A stretch of 64,000 nt of DNA from Pithys albifrons albifrons (Eukaryota > Chordata > Aves > Passeriformes > Thamnophilidae), in contig NC_092465.1 of the NCBI RefSeq assembly GCF_047495875.1, positions 5,542,160 through 5,606,159 on the forward strand, written 5' to 3'. Shown here piece after piece: positions 25,001 to 36,299 of the stretch. A program made the position numbers and the translations under genes. The notes below the pieces were generated by a model. It was not told the DNA's origin, ran no database searches, and saw nothing but the letters and a program-made list of their open reading frames with translations. Within the stretch, counting starts at the first letter, position 1, and the number at the start of each line of letters is the position of its first letter.

Positions 25001-26877
25001 GCCACTCAAAGTCAAGGTAATTGCAGAGCAGGGCCTGAAAGTTTCATCCTTGTGGCCAGAGAGCTGCTGCCAACAGGGAAATGAGGCTTTGCACTGCACT
25101 GTCAATATGCTTGAAGGTTTTTGAACATCTTCACACAAATATGTACTGAACCCAATTTTCACTCTGAAAAATTATTTTAGTGTTCCACGGTGTCATCTGC
25201 AACTTTATTTGTTTCTTTTACTTACATAAGCAATTATACCTACCCACAGAGATTCACAGTTGCCTGAACAGGGATGGTGCCAGGAACCTGTTTATGCAGA
25301 CTCTGTGATTTCTGGGTACAGGTCTCAGGTTGTTCCTTAATTTGATGCTTTCATATATCTGAGTCCTGTGCAGTTTGTCATTAGCATAATTTTGTCTAGA
25401 AATGATAGTTTTTACAGTTTGGTGAACATTCAGGCACATGGACCACCATCAGATCTGAAACACAGACACTATTCTGGAACAAAATCACAGAGGAACAGGT
25501 AACTCCCCCGCTGAGAGTGAACTGGGAATTGTTTGTAAATGGGTTTTAATGGGAGGATCTGTGTGAGAGGCTTTTAGAAAAACCCAAAACTTCAGATAGG
25601 AGGAAAAAATAATTTTATTTTAATCTATTTTAATAATAGGTGGTTTCTGTCCAACAATGAGACCAGCAAAAGAAGGAAAATCATTGGTGAGATGAGACAG
25701 TGGATCCTTGTTTGGCAGAAGAGAAACAGGACACAGGAAGGATTGTCAGGGTCAAGGTTTGTGTGTAAAGGTAATGGGGAAAATGAGGAAAAGAAATACC
25801 TACAAGATTTTACTATCAAATCCAGTTTGATGTCTGTTGCCCCAGCCAAAGCACAGAATGACTACTGATCATCTAAATCCAGATGTCTGCTTCTTTTGAG
25901 TGCTGTGTGTCCAGCCATTCATTTTTGAGGAGTTGCTTTACTTCCAAAAATTCTGGTTTAAACAACCATCCTGAAGAAAGATATCAATGTAAAGAGTGTT
26001 CTCAGGTTTGGATCCTATGAAAAATGCTTTGGAGGCAAACCCTGCAACAGCCCATGCTGCATCCTGGTTTCTAAGGATGAGGGATCAAGAGCAAGAGATA
26101 TAGAGAAGCTTGAAAAAATTCACATTTGATGGGGTGAGACCCAAATGCTGCAACTCAGTGACTATTTGCCTGAGTCCTGTAAGTGCAATTAGAGACCCAA
26201 AATTGCCAGGAGGATTTCTCCTGGGCAGGACAAGAGGAGGAATGACCTCATGAGCTTCCTGCTAGTGCTTTGTCCATTAATGTTATCACCATTGTTATTA
26301 TTAAACAGAGCTTTAAACCACATACATTCTCATAACAATAAATGACACTTTGAGTATATTACCTGTTTAATACTACAGCAATTGCTTGTAATTAGATATA
26401 ACTAATAAAAAGACTTCTTGCCAACATGATCTTTTTAATTAAGTATTTCATAGCTTCCAGTAAAAGCAAAATATGCTCTAAGTTGGTGCTATATTAGCTT
26501 GGGACATCAGCCCTGTTTTTTTTCCTACTTATCTCAAAAGTTGTCTAATCACTTTGTTGTTTGAAAGATCTAAAGGTTACTGATGCCACTTTCTTCAAAT
26601 AATTGTATTGACTCTATTTTACTTTAGAGGTAATCATTCAGATTTTGATGCTTTGCATGTTCCTCCTCTTGATCTCTCTAAGGATGCTCCCAAAGGAGCT
26701 TAGGACTCAACCACGTGACTCCCACTGGTTCATGAGCAACAATGTCAGACTTGCTTTCCTCCCAAATTCTTTGGGAAATGAGCTTGAGAGCTTGAAGAGT
26801 TTTGAAAAATCTGATCTTTCTCCACTTCTGAATGACATTCTTCATTTACTAACATATATATGTTAACTGTATATCAG
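22034..26877. other. Unique DNA, no gene recognised
   Basis: AT-rich unique sequence. It holds a T/G-rich low-complexity tract at 23.63-23.69 kb. The longest open frame, 159 codons on the minus strand at 23,414-23,893, runs through that tract and gains its lysine-, asparagine- and glutamine-rich stretch from it, so it is not evidence of a gene. Confidence 0.55.
23629..23690. repeat. T-rich, G-interrupted low-complexity tract
   Basis: Runs of T up to 14 long separated by GG or GGG. It could be a relic poly(A) tail read on the minus strand, but no retroposed sequence was recognised next to it. Confidence 0.8.
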
Positions 26878-27088
26878 TGGTGCCCAGAAACAGGAAGAGG
26901 AGCAATGGCCATAAACAAAAGCACAAGAAGTTTCACTTCAATATGAGGCTGAACTTTACATTGAGGGTGGCAGAGCACTGGAACAGCTGCCCAGGGAGGT
27001 CGTGGAGTCTCCCTCTCTGGAGACATTCCAAACTCACTCTGGAGACATTCCAAACCCACCTGGGTGTGCTCCTCTGTCACCTGCTCTT
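26878..27088 (+). mobile_element. CR1 LINE internal fragment lacking its 3' end
   Basis: Plus-strand CR1 from the segment upstream of the terminus: 'GTGCCCAGAAACAGGAAGAG', 'GCAATGGCCATAAAC', 'AGAAGTTTCACTTCAATATG', 'GAGGGTGGCAGAGCACTGG', 'CAGCTGCCCAGGGAGGT' and 'GTGGAGTCTCC', ending in 'CACCTGCTCT' at about 27,088. The final 100 or so bases expected of the family, including the 'tggactagatgatc' and 'ttccaacc' blocks, do not follow. CR1 copies normally lose the 5' side, so this copy was probably cut by a later deletion or rearrangement. It also carries a 22-bp internal duplication. Confidence 0.88.
27015..27058. repeat. 22-bp tandem duplication inside CR1
   Basis: CTCTGGAGACATTCCAAACT begins at 27,015 and an almost identical copy begins at 27,037, with one base different near the end. 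The single-copy form is the CR1 consensus, so the duplication arose in this copy or its source. Confidence 0.9.
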
Positions 27089-28560
27089 ATTTCTATACCA
27101 TTCACCCCAACTCAGATCTCGAGGTTCAGATCTTTATCAAATATTATTACCTACTTGAGTAAGGCTTTATGTACTGACCTTACTAACATTTGTGAGGAGA
27201 ATTTTCAAGAGCGCTGGTTCCCATTTCTGCTTCATCTCAGCATTGTCAGTTTTTATTTGCTCACTCTGCCTGTGGATTTTAGGGCCTAAGCAAACAAAAA
27301 ATTTCAGCCACTGCCTGTTTGGAGCCTCCTCTCCCCTGGCATAGCCCACACTAACTGAGAGGTGATCCTGCCCACAGCAAAACCCAGCATAACCCAATCT
27401 GCACATCCAAGACCCTAAATATTAATTCCCTCTATATATCAGTGTGTCACAGAGCTGGGATGAAGAACAATAATTTTTTTTATTTTAAGGAAAAGGTTTG
27501 AGGATGGCAGCCCACCAAGAACCAATCACAGGAGATGTCAGCAGCAGGAGATGCTGCCCAGCTCTCATTAGAGCACCTGAGCTAATCAATCTCTGGAATT
27601 CACCCTTAGCTTGGGTGCTTGATCAAAATTTATGGATGTTCAATGATTGCAAAGGAGCAGTAGGTTGAGTTTCAGCCCATTTCTTATATTTATTTTGATT
27701 GTGCTGATTTTTCCAAGCTCAGACGAAAGAAACGAGCAAATCTTTCCCCATCTGTAGCAGGAAGAAAACATTTCAAGTACACACATATCTTCTGAAAACT
27801 GCTTTTTTCACAGTTCTCAGGCCACAGCTTTCAGTTCCTCAAATGATTCATTTCAAAGTTATGTTGACACAGAAAGCTGAGCTGATATTGTTTGCAGAAG
27901 GGAAAAAAACCAATCTTAATAGAAACACTTGATTTTTCCAGGGTCACTGTACACACATTACAGTAGGGTTTCAGCCTCATGCTGGCCAGCAGAGACTCCT
28001 TCAGGGAGATGTTTGGGATATTTGTAGATTATATGAAAGAAAAGAGGCAAAATATGTAATAGAATTACTCTTGCAATTAGACCATTTATTATTTTTAGCT
28101 GCAGAATGGTAGTAAATATGGCTTTTCTGTGCTTGCTCCTGGCAAACAGACTATAGAAATGCAAAGTTGTGGAATTTCCATTTCATTTCTTGCCTCATTA
28201 ATTTCATTAACTTACAAATAGATGAATACATAAAATTAAAAAGCAATTTCCTTTTAATATTTTTAAATGACTCTCCCCAAGTATTCAAACCTTTTAATCT
28301 GTTCTTTTAAGGTCTCCTTCTAATTGCTTATACAGACTCATAACTGAGCTTTTGGGAATCAGATATCGGTGTGATTGATTACAAGGCAGCTAATCAGAGG
28401 GTGCCATTCACAAGATAAATGCAATTGTTTCTCAAATCCTTGCTTGCAGTCTGTGGCATTTCACTAACTTGGCAGCATCTCTGAAATGATGTGTGGGTGG
28501 GATGTGTGAAGGTGTGGATTTATGTGGGGAAATCAAATCTAGCCACGGAGGAAAGGCTAT

Positions 28561-28602
28561 TTCTTCTATTTTTTCTTTTTTTTCTTTTTTTTTTTTTATT
28601 CC
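28561..28602. repeat. Pyrimidine-rich (T/C) tract
   Basis: Almost uninterrupted T with occasional C over about 40 bases. It ends in an AT-rich tail. Confidence 0.8.
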
Positions 28603-29120
28603 TTATACAAGGACAAATTGCATGGGAATTATAGTGTTTCCCATTTAATAGAAGTAGCCTTCATACTGATGTTTTTCACAACAGTGACAAATGGCAGCTA
28701 AAAAGAAAGGGAGAGAATGTAATCAATCTTTATACCTTTAAAAATAGTTGAAAACTAAGATGAAAACTAAACCATTTCAAGAGAAAAATAAATAGTTTGA
28801 AACAAACAATTATCTGGAAGAGAAAGAAAGTGCAGAAGATGATTTGGGATTAAGTGCTGGGTCTTGGAGGAGGCAAAAACTCCTGTTCTGTTTTTCTTGC
28901 TTCTTTGGGACTCCAGTTTCCATGGCCACAGCACTGGAACATCCATGTCCAGAAAGGAGAATATTCCCCCAAAAGACCACAGAGTCTGAAAGCAGAAAAT
29001 GTATAATGGAGAAATTAGGAAGAAAAATTGAATTGTCTTTCAAGAATTCCCAGGTATAAATGACTGTTAAACAGCAACAGTGCTGAAGGCTGCAGGTGTG
29101 GTGCAGACTAGAAATTGTCT

Positions 29121-29278
29121 GGATATTTAATATGTATTTAATGCTAATATTTTAATTATGCATCAAGACACTTTTAATATTTATCATCATTAACAGAAAA
29201 GTCATAAAAATAAAATTTTAAAATAAAGTAAAATATTTGAGTGAGACTTAATAAATATATAAAAATAAACAATAAAAA
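29121..29278. other. Extremely AT-rich block
   Basis: By eye about nine in ten bases are A or T over 150 bases, with repeated AATAAA, ATATTT and TTTAAT words and no long homopolymer. Such DNA unwinds easily and is typical of candidate matrix-attachment regions, but nothing here proves that role. It ends at the isolated hexamer ACGCGT, whose two CpGs are unusual locally. Confidence 0.6.
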
Positions 29279-30027
29279 CGCGTAATGTAAAATCTTTTAC
29301 TATACCCTCTGGAAATCATTCTAAAAGCTCATATAAGAGACAAAAGATTAAAATAGGGAGTCCTGAATATCTTGCTGAACTCAAAGGAAATTAACTCCTG
29401 GGAGGATTAGATCAGACTCTGCTAGTTGTGCTCTTGGTGATGGAAGATTTGGAAAAGGAAACGGCACTTCTCAAATTACATGAGTTGAGAAATGAGCTGG
29501 TCAGTCAGAAAATGGTCACCAATTTGTTATCCAAAGGACCCTCATGCAGTTGTGACCTCAGCTGCATTTCCAGACTTTGTGTAAGACATTCTTTACCAGG
29601 CTTGCTTTTGTGCCTGTAAAAAGTGCCAAGCAAATGTTCTCTGAGACACAGCTGAGGGTAGAAACTCTATTATTGCAATGCATGTTATTGGAAAAAAGAC
29701 ATGTTTGGATGCTGACACCCCTAGACTTTTACAAAACTTACCATTCTTCCTTTTTAAATCAGTTCTTGATTTGGCCTGGGTTCAATGTGTGCTTTAAACT
29801 AATGCACCATAATGAAGAGTCATGGCAGGATTACTTAGGGATACAATTTTAGATTTAGCTGAACTGCACTGTTTTCATAATTTTAATGAAGACACTTAGG
29901 AGGATATTTTTCATGCAATGCCTGGCACTGGTCCAATGTGACTCCCATTAAAATCACCTGGTCAGAAATTTAAGCTCCTGGAGCTTCAAAACTGTAATTT
30001 TCAAGTTAAAAAACTGTTTTTAATTAA

Positions 30028-30080
30028 GTGAATTTTTTTTTTTAAAAAAAAGAAAACAACAAAACCAAACAAACCCAAAA
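30028..30080. repeat. Oligo(T)/oligo(A) followed by A-rich tract
   Basis: A run of T followed directly by a run of A gives a perfect small snap-back arm, and an AAAC-type low-complexity stretch follows. It probably formed by slippage. Confidence 0.75.
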
Positions 30081-32596
30081 TCCAATATTATTTGTGTATT
30101 TCCTCTTAGAACTGAATGCCGTTCTTAAAACAGGTGGGAGAAGAGGATAAAACAAGTTTATTTTTAGTTTTTACTGTGGGTGCAAAGGACAAGGTGCAAC
30201 TGAAATTTTTTGATAACTACACACAAAAGATATGACAGCCTAAACAGAGACTGATCTTAAAAAACTAATTTTTCTGATACAGTAATTTGTATTTCCTTTG
30301 GATTTTTCACTGCCAAGGCTTCTTCACATCCAGATAATTACTGATTATGTATAACTCCCTTTTCAAATTAATCTCCTTATAAAATTTTAGTCATTTCCTA
30401 AGATTCTTTATTGATAGTATTTTGATGTATCTGTCTAACTCAGGTTTCAACTCCCCCACATGGAGTTTATAAGGCCTTTTCTTACACTCTTTTACTGGAT
30501 TGGGGGTGAAGGTCCAATTTTTGCACTATGTCTGGGCTGTCTCCTTTGCTTCTGACTTTGCCTCTGGACTTGCCTACCCAAGACTTCCAAAAAGCCTCCA
30601 GTAGCACTTTTGGGAGAGCTGTGCCTCTGACAGAGACTTCTAGTAGTGCCTTCATGGTTGAGTCTTTGCAGATGGTTGGAATATGACTTGGTTTGGCAGC
30701 AGAGTTTCCTTCTGCTTTTCTGCTGCACTCAAATGCCCTGTGGAAGGTAAATTCTCTTTATTTTCTCTTTGGGGATTATGTATGAGCTGTTCTTGTTTCA
30801 GATCCCAACACTCGTTTTTCTCTGAGGATCTGAAAGCCCATTAATGTCTTAACACCCCCACTTACAGCCCAAATATAGGCCCATCTCTGGCCACTCTTCT
30901 GTGTGTATGTGCCCTTGTCTGGCAACTTTCTTTCACACATTTCCAGCATTACACTTGTCTAACACAGACTTCCCAAATTCACCATGCTCCATTGCTTCTG
31001 ACTTCTTCATGTACTGCTCCACCTCTTTCACCTCATTTTTCACTCTATGGTTTTCCTTTGCTCTTTTACAGGCTACTCAAAATGAGATAAAATCTAGAAT
31101 TCCTGATGTTGGTGTTTCTTCTCCTGGGCCTTTTCCCAGCAGATCCATCAGACATTGATTCCCTCAAAGCACCATTTTTTACCTGCCGGTCCCAGAGCAG
31201 AGGTTAAAGTGGCTGGTAATGGTGGTTCAAGTGTCAGGGGACCATCCCTTTAAAACAGAATGGAAATACCTTCAGAACTCTGGCTTGCTCCTGGAGAAGT
31301 CAGGACTTCTGAGGAAATACCACCAGAGAGCAAATGCCCAGATTTGAAGGATGGGTCTTTTCTTCTCTGCAACCTGATCCTTTGAAGTAAAAAAAGCAGG
31401 GAGCAACACATGCTTGGGGTGCTCAAGGTGACACTGGCAGCCAGAACACACCTGCAGGAGAGAGGAAAATTCAGCTTGCTGGGAACATCTTTATCAACAT
31501 CGAGATTCCCCAAATAAAGCCAGAGTTCAGTGAGGGTCGGGGAGAAAACGTAGTAAAATGCCAGCAAAACTAAGAAATGCTATCAAAGCATCTGACAACC
31601 TCAGCAAAACAGCAGAATTGCCTTCCCAGTGAAGTTTAATTAAAAAGTCTATTGTTTCCATTATTGCTTAATGATTCCTCCAAAAGTAGAGCAAAAGTTT
31701 ATTTTAGAGGTTAATTGTTCCTGGAATTTTAAAGGGATATGAGAGTTTTTTTCTCTATCTCATTTGGTAACTGAACCATTAAGGAAAGTGAAGCAAATGG
31801 TGGTGCAAGAATTGGTGAAAACAATTTAGGTTACAGAACAAAGCTCACATGTCATGGTGCTGTTGCACAAAACCCAATCTACTAGCAAATTAAGTTAACT
31901 TTCTGTGCTGGAAAAAACTTGTCAATGATTTCTCCCCATTTGCTCCTGAATTCTGACTGAGACTCAGCATGAGGAAATGATGTAGTTGTTTTTGCAAGCA
32001 AACAAGAAAATGGATCAGTTGGAGCACAGCACTCACTTGTGCTGCCAAGAAAGGTTGATTCTGCTCGCTCACACTTGTCGGTGCTAATTACTATGCTGGG
32101 TTTTGTCAGCTGTCCAATAAGCCATGCATCAAACTTGAGATCCAACATGTAAACCTCACGATAACAGGGAAAAAAAGAGGTATAAATTAATGATTTTTCA
32201 ACATAGTAAATTGGGGAATCAATTGTTGCATATTGTGAGCACATATTGTTTCACTTTAGGAAGAGAAAGGAGCTTAAGAAGTATTTTTATGCACAGATTT
32301 CTATATCAGCTTAATTTTCTATCAGCTACATGTCTTCCAGAAGTACATCCTAACACCTGACAGGTGAGGATTATTCTTTCTCATTCCTCTCCCAAACAAC
32401 TAAGTGTTGACAATTATACATACCATAAAAGGCAGAATTTCCAAAAGCAGCAAAACAAAAGTCAGTATAGTCCTTGTTTCTTAGTCATGTAGGCTCAGAT
32501 ATTATAATCAGGCATTTTGTTTCCTTTTAAGACACATGCCATGACCTGCAGCATGCACAGTAATGCAGTTTACAGGTGTTACCCAGGTTGTGAGAG

Positions 32597-32642
32597 TCAC
32601 AGAATCACAGAATATTCTGAGTTGGAAGTGAACCACAAGTGA
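32597..32642 (-). mobile_element. Short CR1 LINE 3' terminus
   Basis: Reads 'TCACAGAATCACAGAAT' followed by 'ATTCTGAGTTGGAAG' and 'GAACCACAAGT' on the plus strand, the reverse complement of a CR1 3' end with two copies of the terminal octamer-like repeat. Only about 45 bp remain, so it is either a severely 5'-truncated insertion or a remnant. The 'attctgagttggaag' variant belongs to a different CR1 subfamily from the 'gggttggaag' copies elsewhere in the window. Confidence 0.85.
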
Positions 32643-35501
32643 AGGACAAACTGAAAATTTCTCTGGGATAATAAAGGTGCTTCAGTAATTATTTCATTAA
32701 AAGTCAGTCATAGCAGTATAGAAAATGAGGCAATCCCAATCTCTTGAAAAGACAATATTATCACCTGCTCTACAACCAAAGTTATTTTGAAAGTGGCAGG
32801 TGGTGTAAACTTTGAATGAGCAGAAGAGAAAGAGCCTGAAAAACCCCCATATTTTAATTCCCTAAGATTTCCCATAAAAAGTGCCTTTTAAGTAGATACC
32901 TGTGCAGGGGTTTTTTTCATCTGAATGCTCAGTGGTGTATCTGGAAGAGTTTAATATTTCTTAGGCTAGCATTTTTGTTAGACAGCCTCACCTCTACTCC
33001 AGTCTAAGTACCAGTGGGGTTTGAGGATTTTGGAGAGTCTGTGCTCAAGTGTGAGGTGCAATTGCTGGCTGGGGGACCTTGCAGTATATACTGTATTTGT
33101 GTCACCGTGTTGATTTGATGTACATCTGCTGTTCCCATGTCTATTAACTTCTCAGGTCAGCTTCTGAAACATGCATCAATATCACATTATTTTTATTTAC
33201 CATTATCACCACTTCCTACATTTTATTGTTATTATAAACAACGTTAATTTTCTCACTCAACTTTTATCTCCCATACTTTCTATGACAACATGGCCATATT
33301 TACCATTAGAAGTAGGTGATTTGAGCATACAAGAAATGTACTAGTTCTATTTTGCTGTAATTTTAAAAGGACATTCACATTTCCTTCAGTTTTTTGCCAG
33401 GTATTCTTAGGTATTGCTGTGTATTTATCTATTCCCTTTAGGAGAACAGAGAGGACAAGAAAACTCTTTTAAAGCCTTCAGCTCTCAGTAACTTAAATCC
33501 TTTAACCTTTCTTATTCTCACAGTTTTTGAATGAGTTTGAACCAATGACCTGGTGGCGAAAGATCGTTTTCCATCAGGAACATTTGTCTTTCTGATCTGC
33601 CTTTACGGCTTTGCTCTACATGGCATTTGCTTTTGCTCAGGCCCATCTGTGTATGTGTGAAGGTTAACTGTAGGATCCCTCTCTGGCTTCTTCCCTCCTG
33701 TAAGTGCGAGCTACGAGTGTCCAACAATGATTCTGGACACAGCAGCGTCTTCCTTTCTTCATTTACTGCATCGAGGAGATTGATCTCAGGAGAAGGCGAC
33801 GGCACCTGACCTGCTGGGACACAGAGATTGAATGTTCTGGGACAAGACTCAGGGCAGAGAGCCCGAGAGCTGCACACAATTGGTGCACCCTTTGCTTCGA
33901 CCTGTCAGAATCAATCACGTCTCTCCTAAACAAGGAACATTGTCAGTATTGACAACCAAGTGAAAATGATTCCTGGGTGAAAAGTAGAGGCAGCTCCTAC
34001 TTAAAGTGTAGCCCACAGAAGCTGAGAGAAAATGGCTGCTACTTCTTTCTTCTTTTCTGTCATAAGTGATTCCCTTTTGGGGACTTTAGCTATCATAAAA
34101 GAAACAGAAAAGAGGAGGCCTCCCGAGGAAACACTAAAGCAATATAACTTTACTTTTTTCTCAAGTCTTTCCCAAGTGTAAGATATAATAGTAAGATACA
34201 GAGTTAGGCTTTACAAGTAAAAATGTATCATACCATGCATCTTGCTGAAAAACAAACATTTAAGCTCCATTTCATGTTAATTCTACAATAAGTTTGTTTT
34301 CAAGGAAAGGATTTATTTTCTTTCCAGTTAAATCTTGAATTATTAGAAGTGCTATAACTAGTAATAAAAGAAAGAATCTTGTAGGTGAGCCTGCAAATCT
34401 CAATAATTCAGTTTATTCAGGCACTCACATTTGGTTTATTATTTGCAATCCAACCATCTTCATGCTCAATCTAAACTCTTTAATTTTCTCTCTAATGTAT
34501 ATCTCCATGAAAATGAGCAGCTTGGAAGACTTTAAAGCTTCAGACACGATAGAGGACAATTAGTCTCCAATAATGCCTTTCAAAAGCTCTCTGTATCTTA
34601 AATAATCTAAAAATATCCTTAAGGTTTCACTTGAAATGGCAATTTTTTCAGTGAGTATTAATAATTTTGGAGGTTTCATGTGGCCCCACAGATATTTATT
34701 AAGTTGACAAGATCAGTGACATTGTCAGGAACTCGTGTGTGTGTGTATCAAAAAAACTCCTCGGCCCTGATGATGGCAGAAACCAGAAACTGTTTTATGC
34801 ACAAGTTTGGCAGCATTTTAGGTTGTCTCCTATAGAAAGCCTTGTGGGTATGATACATTCAGATGTGTCTAGCAAGATGTGTTAATCACAAGGCACAGTA
34901 TTGGGTGGAAAAGAGAGGCGAGATGTGTGAGTGCTTCTTTACACTGTACATTATTCAACAGCAGTTTGTCTTCTCCCATCAACAGTTTTCTTGGGTTTTG
35001 CTTAAATAATTTGGGCAGTGATAGAGATTTTAAAGTTCTTTTTTTCTTTTTATGGTTTGGTAAGTTTTGAGGATAAAATAAACTGATGATTCCTGCTTTA
35101 CTTGCCCTTTTTTTTTTCCTATTACAGGCAATTTAATTCCCAACTGTATCTGACGATAAATTGTGTAAACCTAAAAAAAAAATAGATGACAGAGAGAGAA
35201 CAACAAAATGAAACACTCTAAAGAAAAATGATTCAAAGCTACTCAGATCTTTTGCTGTAGGGTTATATGCTCTGTGAGTGATGTTAAAATGATTGGTCTG
35301 ATCATTGATGGTAAGGGGTTGAGTGTGGGCATGTTTACATTATTAGACATCCCCGTGAAATGCCATTGGTGCTGAGGGTGATACCAATATAAACTCTGTT
35401 TCAGAGTCTGCAGTCTCAGCAAATGGAGCCCACCTAAAAATAACTGATTTTCACCTGCATAATTTCCTATTTTTATTTGTTGTCAGAACTCTGAAGCCAA
35501 A
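32643..35501. other. Unique DNA with a CpG-dense pocket, no gene recognised
   Basis: Mostly AT-rich unique sequence, with a (GT)6 run at 34,735-34,746. The interval 33,541-33,920 has about twelve CpGs and a minus-strand frame open for 128 codons. It is described as a finding because neither an exon nor a repeat identity could be established. Confidence 0.5.
34735..34746. repeat. (GT)6 dinucleotide repeat
   Basis: Six perfect GT units, too short to be a strongly polymorphic microsatellite. Confidence 0.85.
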
Positions 35502-35503
35502 TG

Positions 35504-35527
35504 TGCTGGTTTAAATGTAAACCAGCA
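35504..35527. repeat. Inverted repeat at the LTR terminus
   Basis: TGCTGGTTT at 35,504-35,512 and its exact reverse complement AAACCAGCA at 35,519-35,527 are separated by six bases, giving a perfect 9-bp stem two bases inside the presumed LTR end. Confidence 0.85.
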
Positions 35528-35918
35528 GGAGAAACAAACTCATCACATAAGAGATTATAAATCAGAATTACAATTTAATAACAATATTATAATAAATGCT
35601 ATGGCACAAAAAGAAATTGGTTTTAACCCACAAAACCCAGAAATATAACCCAGCCCCCTGGGGCACAAACACAATGGGGTTTATTGGCCCCTGTGCTGAG
35701 ACCCATGAAGAGTGGTGGTCTCCTCCTGTCAAGGTTCTGGTCCTCCTCTGGATCCAACAAGTGGTTCCCCAAGGTCTTCAAACCCCAAGATTATGTACCC
35801 TCAGGTCCAGGTGGGAATGCCCAGTACCTCCCCCAGGGGAGTTACACCATGAGTGATCTGACTCTGTGAGTCAGGGGGGATTTTGGAATTGTTGCTGGCC
35901 CATGAGCAGACACACCCC

Positions 35919-36014
35919 CTCAGGCTGGGTGTGAAGGTGCTAATGACTTCCTGGGGGGGAGTTATCACAGCTCTTATCTCACAGGTGTCTTTCACACCCA
36001 GCTCCCAGCCTGAG
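35919..36014. repeat. Imperfect inverted repeat inside the LTR
   Basis: An 18-base arm at 35,919-35,936 beginning CTCAGGCTGGGTGTGAAG is matched by its reverse complement at 35,991-36,014, interrupted by a small insertion next to the CCCAG box. The spacer of about 54 bases includes a G7 run. Confidence 0.8.
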
Positions 36015-36299
36015 AGGTCAGGTGTGCCCTGGGCAGCAGCTGCAAATGGTCCATTGTTAACAGTTCTTGGGAAATGAATAGAGGGTTTGGAATACACAGC
36101 TTTGGTCACCCCCACACAGCGATAAACTGGTCCCACCTGCTGAACGAGGACACCAAAGGACTTTGGTACCTAATCCCTCTGTGAGAAATCCTTGTCTAGA
36201 AAATACCTTTCAACATGTAACAAACCATATTGTTTCACTGGGCTCACGTTACCTAACTGGGCCCTAAATATAATTATTCACAGTCATAACTCAAACACA

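Larger units (their letters stand above)
27089..32596. other. Unique DNA, no gene recognised
   Basis: AT-rich unique sequence with the T/C tract at 28.57 kb, the AT block at 29.12-29.28 kb and an oligo(T)/oligo(A) pair at 30.03 kb listed separately. Open frames are at most 105-120 codons and are unremarkable. The interval 28,310-28,460 is noted as a possible conserved noncoding element. Confidence 0.55.
35502..36260 (-). mobile_element. Probable solo LTR of an endogenous retrovirus
   Basis: A block of about 720-800 bp with composition unlike its AT-rich flanks. Read on the minus strand it has the layout of a retroviral LTR: a TATA-like TACATAATC at about 35,796-35,788, an AATAAA polyadenylation signal at 35,685-35,680, and a sharp end in ...CCAGCACA at 35,502, giving the canonical CA. 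The other end is uncertain: TGTTACATG at 36,222 is a possible canonical TG start, but similar-looking sequence may run to about 36,299. No clean target-site duplication was found; CAAA occurs near both sides but does not abut a canonical terminus. No gag, pol or env frame is present on either side, so it would be a solo LTR. The open frames inside it are incidental. A non-autonomous repeat of another class is the main alternative. Confidence 0.5.

Noticed and set aside
35596..36136. Open frames of 60-111 codons on both strands
   Set aside because: They lie inside the probable LTR and do not resemble gag, pol or env.
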